From positions 496,001-560,000 of the forward strand of contig NZ_LT906463.1 in the NCBI RefSeq assembly GCF_900186995.1: a DNA stretch of 64,000 nt, read 5' to 3'. Source of the DNA: Haemophilus pittmaniae. Lineage in GTDB: Bacteria; Pseudomonadota; Gammaproteobacteria; Enterobacterales; Pasteurellaceae. Positions 24,481 to 33,935 of the stretch are shown in pieces. The notes under the pieces were generated by a model. It saw nothing but the letters and a program-made list of their open reading frames with translations. It was not told the origin of the DNA and did no database searches. Numbering within the stretch: position 1 is the stretch's first letter; each line of letters starts with the position of its first letter. Both the position numbers and the translations under genes were made by a program.

Positions 24481-25545
24481 ATGAACGCGAAGATGACCCC
24501 ATTGGCGGTTTTGACCGCCCAACTTACCCCTACCCCAGACGGCTGGCAGCAACTGTTACCTAAAGGCGAGTTTCGCTCACGGGATGGTTCGCCTACCGAT
24601 GTGGCGCATTGGTTTTTAGATGAAGCCATTGCGAGCCGCTTAATTGACTTGGTGCGCAATTTAAAACAAGACGTGCTCGTGGACTACGAACATGAGTCTT
24701 GGTTTAAGGCGAAACAGGGCAAGGAGGCGGGCGCTGTGTTGGCGGCAGGTTGGTTTAATGCTGATGAAATGCGTTGGTTTGATGATGAACAACGTCAAGG
24801 CTTATTTATTAAGCCGCGCTGGACACCGAAAGCCTACGAACACATTAAAAATGGGGAGTTCGCGTTTTTGAGTGCGGTGTTCCCTTACGATGAACAAGGC
24901 ATACCGCTGGAAATCCGAATGGCGGCGTTGACCAATGATCCTGGTGTGACAGGCATGCAGCGGTTGGCGGTGCTTTCGGCAAATTTACCCACACAGGAGA
25001 ACGGACGAATGGATCTGTTGAAACAGTTGTTGGCGAAACTCGGTATTGAGATTGCCGAAGGCGCGGAGCCGACAGATGAACAAACGCAACAAGCCAAAGA
25101 TGCATTAGATGCCCTAATCAATGGCAAGAAAGACGCGGAAGAACAAGTGGCAACTTTGAGTGCGAAAGCCACTCAAGTGGATTTAAGTCAATATGTACCG
25201 AAAGCGACCTATGACGCAATGGCAAGTCAAGTGGCAGTGCTATCCGCGCAAAGTACGGAAACACAAATCGAACAGATGGTGACACAGGCGCGCAATGACG
25301 GTCGTGCGATGAAGGCGGAAGAAGATTACTTGAAAGCCTTCGGGAAACAACAAGGTTTAGCGGCGTTGTCGGCAATGTTAGATAGCCGTCCGAAAATTGC
25401 GGCGTTAAGTGCACAGCAAACCACACAGGTTACCGCGACAAAAGCAGAAAAAGGCACTGCCGTGTTAAGTGCTGCCGATAAAGAAGCAGCGAAATTATTG
25501 GGTATTTCTGAACAAGATTACGCAAAAGAACTGGAGGCGAAATAA
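24481..25545 (+). CDS. I: Head maturation protease with scaffold tail, Mu gpI-like
   Basis: 354 residues. The N-terminal half is the phage I-like protease (QDVLVDYEHESW, FAFLSAVFPYDEQG); the C-terminal half is a helical scaffold ending before the capsid gene. A good internal start at 25009 (AGGAG ten bases upstream) could make a separate scaffold, as Mu makes gpZ from within I. Confidence 0.9.
   Translation: MNAKMTPLAVLTAQLTPTPDGWQQLLPKGEFRSRDGSPTDVAHWFLDEAIASRLIDLVRNLKQDVLVDYEHESWFKAKQGKEAGAVLAAGWFNADEMRWFDDEQRQGLFIKPRWTPKAYEHIKNGEFAFLSAVFPYDEQGIPLEIRMAALTNDPGVTGMQRLAVLSANLPTQENGRMDLLKQLLAKLGIEIAEGAEPTDEQTQQAKDALDALINGKKDAEEQVATLSAKATQVDLSQYVPKATYDAMASQVAVLSAQSTETQIEQMVTQARNDGRAMKAEEDYLKAFGKQQGLAALSAMLDSRPKIAALSAQQTTQVTATKAEKGTAVLSAADKEAAKLLGISEQDYAKELEAK
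25009..25545 (+). CDS. Probable nested in-frame scaffold protein (Mu gpZ-like)
   Basis: Translation from the internal ATG at 25009, preceded by ACACAGGAGAACGG, would give a 178-residue helical protein starting MDLLKQLLAKLGIEI. This is the C-terminal part of the protease gene product. Mu uses this arrangement. The internal start is inferred from the ribosome-binding site and position. Confidence 0.55.
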   Translation: MDLLKQLLAKLGIEIAEGAEPTDEQTQQAKDALDALINGKKDAEEQVATLSAKATQVDLSQYVPKATYDAMASQVAVLSAQSTETQIEQMVTQARNDGRAMKAEEDYLKAFGKQQGLAALSAMLDSRPKIAALSAQQTTQVTATKAEKGTAVLSAADKEAAKLLGISEQDYAKELEAK

Positions 25546-26471
25546 TGGCAAACGTAACCCCTGATTTAGTCAAAGCCCTGTTTGTCGGTTTTGGCAAAAA
25601 CTTTAAAGACGGCTTGGCGAAAGCTCCAAGCCAATATACCGAAATCGCCACCGTGGTGAAATCAACCACTGCAAGCAACACTTATGCCTGGCTCGGTCAA
25701 ATGCCTGGGCTAACCGAATGGATTGGTGATCGTACTCTCACCGCTATTCAAAGCCACGGCTATTCTATCGTCAATAAAAAATGGGCAAGCGGTGTAGAAA
25801 TCCAACGCACCGACATTGAAGACGACAACGTTGGCGTGTATAGCCCGCTCATCGAAGAGCTTGGGCGTGCAGCAGGTGAAAAACCTGATGAGTTGGTCTT
25901 TGGTGCTTTAACCGCCGGCTTTAAAACCGCTTGCTACGACGGGCAATACTTCTTCGATACCGACCACCCTGTGGGGGCAAACGTGGACGGCACTAGCCCG
26001 AAATCGGTGAGCAACATTACCGATGACAGTACAGGCGTAACAGAAGCTAATGCGTGGTATCTCTTAGACTGTTCTCGCAGTTTAAAACCGATTCTCTACC
26101 AAGAACGCAAAGCCCCAACACCGGCACAGATTACCGATTCCACTGACGAAAAAGTCTTTATGAAAGACGTGTTCACTTACGGCGTGGATTCTCGCTCAAA
26201 CGTAGGCTACGGTATGTGGCAAATGGCGCACGCCGTGAAAGGCAAGCTGACTGCGGAAAATCTTTGGAAAGCGATTGAAGCGATGCGTGCGGTGCGTGGT
26301 GATGGCGATAAACGCTTGGCAATTCGTCCAACGCACATTGTTGTTCCACCTTCTCTTGAGCAAGCAGCAACCAAGTTGCTTGAACGCGAATTGCGTGCCG
26401 AAGATGGCGCAGCAGTCGATAACGAGTTCAAACGCATGAACTTGAAATTGATTGTAGGCGACTACCTCTAA
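25545..26471 (+). CDS. T: Major capsid protein, Mu gpT-like
   Basis: 308 residues of the Mu-like major head subunit family (LVKALFVGFGKNFKDGL at the start, PTHIVVPPSLEQAATKLL near the end). It overlaps the protease stop by one base. It builds the icosahedral head. Confidence 0.93.
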   Translation: MANVTPDLVKALFVGFGKNFKDGLAKAPSQYTEIATVVKSTTASNTYAWLGQMPGLTEWIGDRTLTAIQSHGYSIVNKKWASGVEIQRTDIEDDNVGVYSPLIEELGRAAGEKPDELVFGALTAGFKTACYDGQYFFDTDHPVGANVDGTSPKSVSNITDDSTGVTEANAWYLLDCSRSLKPILYQERKAPTPAQITDSTDEKVFMKDVFTYGVDSRSNVGYGMWQMAHAVKGKLTAENLWKAIEAMRAVRGDGDKRLAIRPTHIVVPPSLEQAATKLLERELRAEDGAAVDNEFKRMNLKLIVGDYL

Positions 26472-26483
26472 ACTCACCGGTAA

Positions 26484-26521
26484 GCGGTCGATTTTAGCAA
26501 AACTTTTGCAAAACCGACCGC
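26484..26521. terminator. Inverted uptake-sequence pair acting as terminator
   Basis: GCGGTCG (26484-26490) pairs with CGACCGC (26515-26521) with further pairing inside (TTTTAGCAAAA / TTTTGCAAAA). The dyad contains DNA-uptake core sequence. It follows the capsid stop. Confidence 0.6.
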
Positions 26522-26555
26522 ACTTTAAACCTAATTTAAAGAGGATTTAAATGCT

Positions 26556-26927
26556 ATGGATAAGACATCTTGCGTGGTGGTTCAAAACCGCCTTAAAGAC
26601 GGCTATCGCCGAGCTGGGCTTAGTTTGCACAAAGGTGACAATGTTTTTGAAAACCTTAGTGCGACGCAAATCGCGGCCCTTAAAGGCGATGCGCGTTTGG
26701 TGGTTAAAGAAATTACTGCGAACGACGCTGAAAAATCTGGCGAAGGGTTATCGGAAGACAATGCGAATCGTGACGAAGAAAAATCAATTCGTGAAGATCC
26801 ATTACCAACCGATTTAAATACCTTAACCGTTGAACAGCTTAAAAATGCATTACGCGAGCGTGGCAGAACTTTTGACGGTAACGCCAAGAAAGCGGATTTA
26901 ATCGCATTATTGAATGGTGCTGAATAA
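26556..26927 (+). CDS. HI1506-like protein, Mu gp35 position
   Basis: 123 residues: a small N-terminal domain (VVVQNRLKDGYRRAGLSL) as in the HI1506-related family, an acidic linker, and a C-terminal SAP/HeH-like helix-extended-loop-helix (TVEQLKNALRERG). Likely a minor head protein or nucleic-acid-contact protein. Overlaps the next start. Confidence 0.75.
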   Translation: MDKTSCVVVQNRLKDGYRRAGLSLHKGDNVFENLSATQIAALKGDARLVVKEITANDAEKSGEGLSEDNANRDEEKSIREDPLPTDLNTLTVEQLKNALRERGRTFDGNAKKADLIALLNGAE

Positions 26928-27346
26928 TGTCTTACGCCACATTGGATGATCTGCGTAAACGTTACGGCGAAGCTGATTTATTGGATTTGGCCCAACAATC
27001 TGACGGCTCTTGGGATACTGTGAAAATCTACGAAGCGTTAGATGATGCGGCGCAAACCATTGATAGTTATTTAGCTGGGCGTTATACCCTGCCACTTACC
27101 AGTGTGCCCGCTGTATTGTCTCGGCATTGTTGTTATTTAGCTCGCTATTATCTCGAAAAAAACCGAGCCACAGAACAAGCTCGTCAAGATTATGAAGATA
27201 GCTTGCGTTTTTTAGAAAAAGTAGCAAGCGGAGCAATATCTCTTGGTTTGTCGGATAGCGGAGAAACAGTAGAAAGCGACAATACGGTGGTAATGGAATC
27301 CGGTGGCAGTGTATGGGCGCGTGAACGTGCGAAAGGGTTTATTTGA
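26927..27346 (+). CDS. Head-tail connector, Mu gp36-like (DUF1320)
   Basis: 139 residues with the DUF1320 pattern: YATLDDLRKRYGEADLLDLA, then DAAQTIDSYLAGRYTLPL. Connector-type protein of Mu-like phages. Confidence 0.88.
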   Translation: MSYATLDDLRKRYGEADLLDLAQQSDGSWDTVKIYEALDDAAQTIDSYLAGRYTLPLTSVPAVLSRHCCYLARYYLEKNRATEQARQDYEDSLRFLEKVASGAISLGLSDSGETVESDNTVVMESGGSVWARERAKGFI

Positions 27347-27870
27347 TGAGTAGCATTATTGCGGCCACCTCCAATGCGCTGATTGCGCAAATTAAGCGGC
27401 TATGTGGCAACCACCTGAAAGAGGTGGAAGAACACCCCGGACAATGGGATGACAGCAGTGTGCGCCGTTTGGTGCGTAATCCGCCCGCAGTGTATGTGGC
27501 GTGGTTGGGACAAGTGCCGAATGAACGCCGAAATTGCGTAACAGCGCGTTGGGGCGTGTTTGTGGTTGCGAAGGTGCTTAACGGACAACGGCGTGATGCG
27601 GTAGGTATTTATCAGATCGTGGAACGATTAACCGCAGGACTGGACGGTGCACATATTGCCCCTAGCGATATGTTTGAACTACAAAGCGTGCAGAATTTGT
27701 GGAGTGATACCCAAAGTGGCATGGGCGTGGCGGTGTATGGGATGTATTTTAATGCGGTGCAACCGCTACCTTGTGCTATTGATGAAAGCAGTTTAGATGA
27801 CTTTGTGGAGTATCACCATCAATTTAACCAATCACGTGATGACAATGTGATTGACGATAAGACCAATTAA
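27346..27870 (+). CDS. Tail terminator-type protein, Mu gp37-like (DUF1834)
   Basis: 174 residues. The ATG at 27346 overlaps the previous stop (TGATG). The order gp36-gp37-gp38-sheath and the VYVAWLGQV segment fit the DUF1834 family. Confidence 0.82.
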   Translation: MSSIIAATSNALIAQIKRLCGNHLKEVEEHPGQWDDSSVRRLVRNPPAVYVAWLGQVPNERRNCVTARWGVFVVAKVLNGQRRDAVGIYQIVERLTAGLDGAHIAPSDMFELQSVQNLWSDTQSGMGVAVYGMYFNAVQPLPCAIDESSLDDFVEYHHQFNQSRDDNVIDDKTN

Positions 27871-27897
27871 CCGTGATTTTACCAAAACAGGGAGACA

Positions 27898-28083
27898 ATG
27901 ATGAAAATTAAACCGAAAGCCGGCTTAATTATTCGTGACCCGGAGAGCTTTGAACAGCTTTCCGCAGAAGGGGAAGACAAACCGGAAACAGCATACTGGC
28001 TGAACCATTTAAAAGCCGGGGATGTGGAGCTTGTTAGTGACAAATCAGCAAGCAAGGCGAAAACAACCAAAGAGGACGCATAA
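27898..28083 (+). CDS. DUF2635-type protein, Mu gp38-like
   Basis: 61 residues, MMKIKPKAGLIIRDPESF at the start, basic tail. The second ATG (27901) is an equally good start after AGGGAG. It overlaps the sheath start by one base. Confidence 0.8.
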   Translation: MMKIKPKAGLIIRDPESFEQLSAEGEDKPETAYWLNHLKAGDVELVSDKSASKAKTTKEDA

Positions 28084-29546
28084 TGGCGATTTCATTTAAT
28101 GGCATTCCGAACGCAATTCGAGTGCCTTTAGCCTATATCGAATTTGACAATAGCCGTGCCGTATCCGGTACGCCAGCAATGTTGCATAAAGTATTAATGC
28201 TCGGTCAAAAATTGGCGACAGGTTCGGCGATTGCCGGCCAAGCAGTACGTGTGCAAAATGAAGCTCAAGCAAAGGCTTTGTTTGGTCGAGGTTCTCAACT
28301 CGCCAATATGGTGCGTGTATTTAAAAAACACAATTCAATGTTGGATTTATGGGTTTTACCACTCGATGAAAAATCTAATGGTTCAAAAGCAACCGGTAAG
28401 GTTCAAGTGTTAGGTACTGCGAGTGGTACCGGTGTTTTAAATGTAATGATTGCCGGTCGACGTTATCAACAATCTGTCGCTATTGGTGATACTGCCGCCA
28501 CACTCGCTGAAAAATTAAATAAATTGATTGCCGCTGATGGCGATACCGTGGTGGAAAGTGCGGTGGAAAATGATGCCATATCTTTAACTGCACGCTTTAA
28601 AGGTGAGTGCGGCAATGAGATTGATATTCGTGCCAATTACTACAGCGGCGAAAGTTACCCGGACGGCATTAGCCTTAAAATCACGCCGATGAGCGGTGGG
28701 TCGGTAAACCCAAGTATGACTGATGCCATTACCGGCTTTGGAGCGGAATGGTGGAATTATGTAGTGAATCCATTTACCGATACCGAAAGCCTTAATGCGT
28801 TACGCACAGAATTAGTCAACCGCTGGGGGCCGATGCAACAAATCGACGGCTTATGCTTTATGGCAAAAGGCGGCAGCCACGCGCAAGCCACGACCTTTGC
28901 GGAGCAACGCAACGATTATTTATTTACAGTGATGGCAACCAATAAATCTCCAGAACCTGCTTACGAATGGGCAGCGGCCTATTGTGCAGTGGCAGCGGGT
29001 TCGCTTGCGATTGATCCGGCACGTCCTGTGCAAACGCTGGTCATGGATATGCTGCCGCCTGCCATGTCAGACCGTTGGGATTTGCCGGCACGCAATACCT
29101 TGCTTTATAGCGGCGTGAGTACTTATACCGTGAATGCCAACAGCCAGCCACAATTGGAGACGGCGATCACAATGTATCGTAAAAATAGCTTTGGCGATAT
29201 GGACGAAAGTTATCTTTATATTGAAACCATTGCAACCTTGAGTTATTTGCGCTACGCCATCCGCACCCGCATTACGCAGAAATATCCGCGCCATAAACTG
29301 GCGGATGACGGCATTCGTGTGGCACCGGGGCAAGCGATTGTGACACCAAAAGTGATCCGTGCCGAGCTGCTCGCGTTGTTTACCGAGCTGGAATACAAAG
29401 GCTTGGTGGAAAACTTTGATAACTTTAGCAAAACCTTGCTGGTTGAACGTGATGCCGACAATAAATGCCGTTTAAACGTGCTTTCCGGCGAAGATTTAGT
29501 AAATCAATTCCGTGTATATGCGCACGCGATTCAATATCGTTTATAG
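28083..29546 (+). CDS. L: Tail sheath protein, Mu gpL-like
   Basis: 487 residues of the contractile sheath family (Mu gpL is 495). Typical segments: FNGIPNAIRVPLAYIEFDNS and GIRVAPGQAIVTPKVIRAEL. Shows that this phage is a myovirus. Confidence 0.93.
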   Translation: MAISFNGIPNAIRVPLAYIEFDNSRAVSGTPAMLHKVLMLGQKLATGSAIAGQAVRVQNEAQAKALFGRGSQLANMVRVFKKHNSMLDLWVLPLDEKSNGSKATGKVQVLGTASGTGVLNVMIAGRRYQQSVAIGDTAATLAEKLNKLIAADGDTVVESAVENDAISLTARFKGECGNEIDIRANYYSGESYPDGISLKITPMSGGSVNPSMTDAITGFGAEWWNYVVNPFTDTESLNALRTELVNRWGPMQQIDGLCFMAKGGSHAQATTFAEQRNDYLFTVMATNKSPEPAYEWAAAYCAVAAGSLAIDPARPVQTLVMDMLPPAMSDRWDLPARNTLLYSGVSTYTVNANSQPQLETAITMYRKNSFGDMDESYLYIETIATLSYLRYAIRTRITQKYPRHKLADDGIRVAPGQAIVTPKVIRAELLALFTELEYKGLVENFDNFSKTLLVERDADNKCRLNVLSGEDLVNQFRVYAHAIQYRL

Positions 29547-29558
29547 GGGAAATGAACA

Positions 29559-29912
29559 ATGGGCAAACAATACCAAGGTCGCGCTTTCATCCGTATTGAT
29601 GGTGCAGAATATCCAACAGGTGATGATGCATCGCTAGATGTTGGCGGGTTTACTCGTGAAACGGTAAAAGGGTCGCGGGTATACGGTTATCAAGAGACCG
29701 CTACTGAAGCCACCGTAGAATGTAAAGTGTTTAACTGTGCTGATATTGATATTTTCACTTTGAAAAATATGACTGATGGCACAGTAGAATTCGAGACCGA
29801 TGTCGGACAAACCTATTTGTTGGCGGGGGCTTGGACTGTCGATGCAGTAACACTTTCGGCCAAAGGTGAGATTTCGCTGAAAATTGCCGCAGTAGAATGC
29901 AAGCGTGCATAA
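29559..29912 (+). CDS. M: Tail tube protein, Mu gpM-like
   Basis: 117 residues, MGKQYQGRAFIRIDGAEYPT at the start, VKGSRVYGYQETATEATVEC within, fitting the Mu tube family. Directly after the sheath with SD near 29550. Confidence 0.9.
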   Translation: MGKQYQGRAFIRIDGAEYPTGDDASLDVGGFTRETVKGSRVYGYQETATEATVECKVFNCADIDIFTLKNMTDGTVEFETDVGQTYLLAGAWTVDAVTLSAKGEISLKIAAVECKRA

Positions 29913-29922
29913 GGAGGCGTAA

Positions 29923-30282
29923 ATGGAATTTCGTTTAAAAGATGGCTTAATGTTTGGTGATGAACCGCAGCTTGATGTGGAAACTCGTGAGCTGACTACT
30001 CAAGATTTAATTGAGGCGGAATGTGCGGCAGAACGTTTGTTGATGGATGCACAAGGTCAGCCGGTTCTGGTTGTTAGCCAAGTGTTATTTAACTATGAGC
30101 TGATTCGTCGCCAAATTAAACGCATTGGCAAAATTAACGGTCCGATTTCCTTAAAACAGCTTGGTTCGCTTTCCACGGCGGATATGGAAATCATTAATGC
30201 GATGCTTTCCGCCCAAGAAATTGCAAAAGCGACCGCACAAGGACTCGACCAACGGGGGCGCTTGGAAGCAACAGACGCGTAA
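29923..30282 (+). CDS. Tail assembly chaperone, Mu gp41-like
   Basis: 119 residues. It follows the tube and precedes the tape measure, the usual tail-chaperone slot. A slippery CGGGGGC near its end should give a longer -2 frameshift product (see 29923-30400). Confidence 0.85.
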   Translation: MEFRLKDGLMFGDEPQLDVETRELTTQDLIEAECAAERLLMDAQGQPVLVVSQVLFNYELIRRQIKRIGKINGPISLKQLGSLSTADMEIINAMLSAQEIAKATAQGLDQRGRLEATDA

Positions 30283-30400
30283 TTTTGAGAAAGCCTGTCT
30301 GTTGCTGGCAAAACATTATCAATGCACCCCTTTGTGGGTGCTTTCTCAACCCATTCTTTCCTTGCCGCGTTTAATTAGTTACATCAATACATCCACTTAG
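29923..30400 (+). CDS. Frameshifted tail chaperone (gp41-gp42 fusion, predicted -2 shift)
   Basis: At 30253-30259 the sequence CGGGGGC lies in phase as CGG GGG C. A slip of two bases back after GGG (30258) continues at 30257 in an open frame beginning GAWKQQTRNFEKACLLLAKH and ending at 30400, giving about 159 residues. Mu itself is known to use a -2 shift at this gene. The second frame ends nine bases before the tape-measure start. Confidence 0.75.
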
Positions 30401-30408
30401 AGGGCTTT

Positions 30409-32490
30409 ATGTCAGCTTCCGGCAATTCCACATCATTTTATATTAATTTAGCAGGCAACCTGTCACAGCAAGCGTCTCGCTTTGGACGTGATATTGCCCA
30501 ATTTTCCAATCAATCCGGCTCAAAGCTATCTGCATTATCAATACGAATCAAAGCAACAAATGCACATTTTAAAACATTAGGTGCGGGCATTGGTGCTATA
30601 TCAAATAAAATCAACGGCATGGGCAATATGACCATCCCGATTTTAGGTGTAGGTGCAGCCGCTGGTGCGGCGACAGTAGGTAAATCAATGTTACGCACTG
30701 CCGCAGATTTTGAAATGGCAGACATTCGGATGAAACAAACCTTTGGCGACCAAGGGGACGCAGCTAATAAATGGTTGCAAAAATTCGCCACGGATACGCC
30801 GATGGCCTTTGCCGATACGCAACAAGCGATGATGCGCCTGAAAACGGCTGGTATTGATCCGATGAATGGCTCGTTGCAAGCCCTTGTGGACTATAACGCG
30901 AAAGTAGGTGGCGATGCGGAAAACTTAAACGGTTATATTTCAGCCATCAGTAAGGGCTTTATTAAAGGCAAGCTCTCAATGGAAGAAATCAATCCGTTGT
31001 TAGAGCGTAATGTGAAAGTCTTTGAGTTGCTGGCGCAAGAAACTGGGGGCAAATACACCGCCGACCAAATGCAGAAAATGCTGCAAGAAGGCAAGCTCGG
31101 ACGTAAAGCCATTGCTGCGCTTTTACGCGCCATGGGGCGTGATGCCAAAGGTGCGGCAAAAGAACAGATGAAAACCTGGGACGGCTTAGTCTCTAACCTT
31201 GAAGATACTTGGACGTCAATGCAGGCGCGTTTTATGGATCATGGTGCCTTTGACTCATTAAAAAAAGAAATGGGGGTTTTCTTAGATTGGCTGAACGAAA
31301 AAATTGATGACGGTACGTTAGACGAATTTGCCAAAACCGTTAGTGATGTCTTAGTGCAGGCCCTACAGGATTTAAAATCTACCGCAACAGAAATTAAGCC
31401 AGTGTTAGACAATATCGGATCGGTAATGGGGTGGATTACTGAGAAAGCTGGGGGATATGGCAATATCGCCAAATTTGCAGCAGCCCTTTACGGGGCCAAT
31501 AAGCTTGCGAGAATAGGCCTATCAGTAGGACAGAGCGGATATAGTATGGGACAAGGTGTTGCGGGCGCTGGGCGGGCAACATGGGGTGTTGGGAGAGCCT
31601 TATTAGGTCGTCGAGGACAAGGTGGGGGCGTGGCATCTGGTGTTGCTGGAGCACTCGGGGCTGCAAGTGGCGTGCAATCTGTATTTGTAGTAAACATGCC
31701 TGCCTCTTTCGGGGGGATGGATATGGGAGGTAAACGCGGTAAGAAAATCCGGGGAAGTAAAAAAATGCGTGGGTCCAAGATGTCTTCCTTGAAAGCCGTA
31801 CCGCCATCCGTTATGCCGAAAGCCTCAGCTAGTGTTGGGACTAGCCTGGCATCGGGAGTTAAACAAGCGACTAATACTTTAAAAAATACGGCTACGACCG
31901 TTGCTAAAAGTACTGCTAATGTTGCGAAATCGGCTACAGCCGCGGTGACCAAAACTGCAGCCAAAGCTGTGCCGCTACTCAGTGCGGGGTTAGCTGTAGC
32001 CGAAGGCGCAGCAGTATTGATGGATGAGGACGCCACAACTCGTGAAAAAAGTGAGTCCATCGGCTCAATTGCCGGGGCTACTGCAGGGGCATTTATTGGT
32101 CAAGCCTTGATACCTATTCCGGTTGTTGGAGCGGCGATAGGAGGATTTCTTGGCGAAACGATTGGGAGTTGGCTTGGTGATAAGGTCGGCGAACAAATTG
32201 AAGATAAGCCCGCTCAGGCTGAGCCATCTGCACAACAGATCGCTACCTCAGTACAAAATGTTGGGTTATCTGTAGGGAATTTTGTGGGTAGTGAAATTGG
32301 GGAAAAATTGGCCGGAATCAATCCGGTTGATACTAAACTTAGTGGGCAAATTGAAGTGAAAGTAAAACCTACTGACGGTTTAATCGCATCTGTATCTCAG
32401 GCCAATATTAAAACTAATCAACAGCAAGATAATCTCGGATTAAAAGTATCTATGGGATATAGCGGCCAATCGTTATATGGCGGAGCGTAA
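30409..32490 (+). CDS. Tail tape measure protein, Mu-like
   Basis: 693 residues. The N-terminal part (about 90-270) is the TMP family region (AADFEMADIRMKQTFGDQGD, SKGFIKGKLSMEEINPLLER); the middle is Gly/Ala-rich and hydrophobic; about residues 555-590 form membrane-type Gly zippers. It sets tail length and forms the DNA channel. SD GAGGG. Confidence 0.92.
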   Translation: MSASGNSTSFYINLAGNLSQQASRFGRDIAQFSNQSGSKLSALSIRIKATNAHFKTLGAGIGAISNKINGMGNMTIPILGVGAAAGAATVGKSMLRTAADFEMADIRMKQTFGDQGDAANKWLQKFATDTPMAFADTQQAMMRLKTAGIDPMNGSLQALVDYNAKVGGDAENLNGYISAISKGFIKGKLSMEEINPLLERNVKVFELLAQETGGKYTADQMQKMLQEGKLGRKAIAALLRAMGRDAKGAAKEQMKTWDGLVSNLEDTWTSMQARFMDHGAFDSLKKEMGVFLDWLNEKIDDGTLDEFAKTVSDVLVQALQDLKSTATEIKPVLDNIGSVMGWITEKAGGYGNIAKFAAALYGANKLARIGLSVGQSGYSMGQGVAGAGRATWGVGRALLGRRGQGGGVASGVAGALGAASGVQSVFVVNMPASFGGMDMGGKRGKKIRGSKKMRGSKMSSLKAVPPSVMPKASASVGTSLASGVKQATNTLKNTATTVAKSTANVAKSATAAVTKTAAKAVPLLSAGLAVAEGAAVLMDEDATTREKSESIGSIAGATAGAFIGQALIPIPVVGAAIGGFLGETIGSWLGDKVGEQIEDKPAQAEPSAQQIATSVQNVGLSVGNFVGSEIGEKLAGINPVDTKLSGQIEVKVKPTDGLIASVSQANIKTNQQQDNLGLKVSMGYSGQSLYGGA

Positions 32491-32492
32491 AT

Positions 32493-33935
32493 ATGAGCAA
32501 AATGCGTCAAAAGACAGGCAAAGGTTCATTTCGTGGTGTACCTTTCCTTATTGCAGATGAGCAAAGTATGGATGGTGGCCGTCGCCTAGTTCGACATGAA
32601 TACCCTTTACGTGATGATGGGATGACGGAAGATTTAGGCTTGCGCCTGCGCAATTATCACATCAGCTGCTTGGTGATTGGTGATGACCACGTAAAACAGG
32701 TGGAAAAACTGATTGAGGCGCTAGAGAAACCTGGTGCGGGGACATTGCGACATCCTTATATCGGCACAAAAGAGGTGTATGTAGATGATTACAAGGCGGT
32801 ATTTTCAACGAATCATTTACGAGTGACTCGCTTTGATATTAGTTTTACTCCTGAAATCAATGAAATCGCGCCATTAGTACAAAAAGATACGCTACTGGGC
32901 GTGTTGAATCAATATGCAGATGCTTTAAATGCCTTAGCGGATGAATTTGCCGATATGATTGATAGCGCTTTGGATTTCATTGATGAACTCACTGCACCGA
33001 TTTTTAATTTAGTGGATTCCTTTATTGGCTTAATTGAAACTGTGTTTGACGGGATTGGTGCAGTGTTAGCCGAGGGAAGCGAATTTAAAAACCGCGTAAT
33101 GGGCTTTAAAAATCGTTTAAGTACACTGATTCGCACGCCGCACTTATTTGCGAAAGAATTACAGGCGTTGGTTCAATTTGGGGCGCAAGGCGTGGCAGCC
33201 GGTACATCGAACAGTTCAAGCGGTTATTACGGCGGATTACAGGTAACAATGGTAACGCCAGCTTCTCATTCGCTAAAAAGTGCGGTGGCAACGCAACGTG
33301 TTTTTGTGCAAATGACGGCACTGAATGAAGCGATGAACCAAGCCAAAACCAAATTGCAACAACGTCAGCCAGAAATGCCAAAATCCGTGTTGGAAAGTCT
33401 GCGTGACGGTAAGACAAATCAACAATCTATTCATAAGACCTTGTCGCGTAATGTGATGGCGCAATATGGTGTGATTAATGTGCTGAACGTACTGCAAGCT
33501 AAATCGCAGTTTGTGTTCTTGCGTTTAATGCAAACCACGCTTGCGGTGGAATATGGCAAAGCCATTGCGCAAGCCATTACCACACGTACAACGGGTGCTC
33601 CTTCAGCGATTGAAAGCCGTGCCGATGTGCAGCGTTATTTGCACGATATTGATGAGCAACTTGAGCAGGTGATTTTTGATTGTGCCGATCACGAGCAATG
33701 GCAAAGCTATGAAGCGTTAGAGCAATTCCGATTAGCATTATTGTTGGATTTACGCACACGCGGTGAGCAGTTGGCTGAAAGCAAAATGATTTCCTTAACA
33801 GATACGCAACCTGCATTGGTGGTGACTTTTAACGCAACAGGCAAAGTCAAAGACTGGGAACGCGTAGTGCGACGCAATCAGATTCGCCATCCGTTGTTTT
33901 GTTTAGGCGGTTCGCAAGTGGAGGTATTGGCATGA
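32493..33935 (+). CDS. DNA circulation protein, Mu gpN-like
   Basis: 480 residues. The N-terminus (GSFRGVPFLIADEQSMDGGRR) is characteristic of the Mu N / DNA circularisation family, a tail-tip hub component. It overlaps the next gene by four bases (ATGA). Confidence 0.9.
   Translation: MSKMRQKTGKGSFRGVPFLIADEQSMDGGRRLVRHEYPLRDDGMTEDLGLRLRNYHISCLVIGDDHVKQVEKLIEALEKPGAGTLRHPYIGTKEVYVDDYKAVFSTNHLRVTRFDISFTPEINEIAPLVQKDTLLGVLNQYADALNALADEFADMIDSALDFIDELTAPIFNLVDSFIGLIETVFDGIGAVLAEGSEFKNRVMGFKNRLSTLIRTPHLFAKELQALVQFGAQGVAAGTSNSSSGYYGGLQVTMVTPASHSLKSAVATQRVFVQMTALNEAMNQAKTKLQQRQPEMPKSVLESLRDGKTNQQSIHKTLSRNVMAQYGVINVLNVLQAKSQFVFLRLMQTTLAVEYGKAIAQAITTRTTGAPSAIESRADVQRYLHDIDEQLEQVIFDCADHEQWQSYEALEQFRLALLLDLRTRGEQLAESKMISLTDTQPALVVTFNATGKVKDWERVVRRNQIRHPLFCLGGSQVEVLA

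Noticed and set aside
31488-32060. 190-codon minus ORF inside the Mu-like tape measure
   Set aside because: Low-complexity Ala/Pro/Thr product of the Gly/Ala-rich sense strand; typical antisense artefact.
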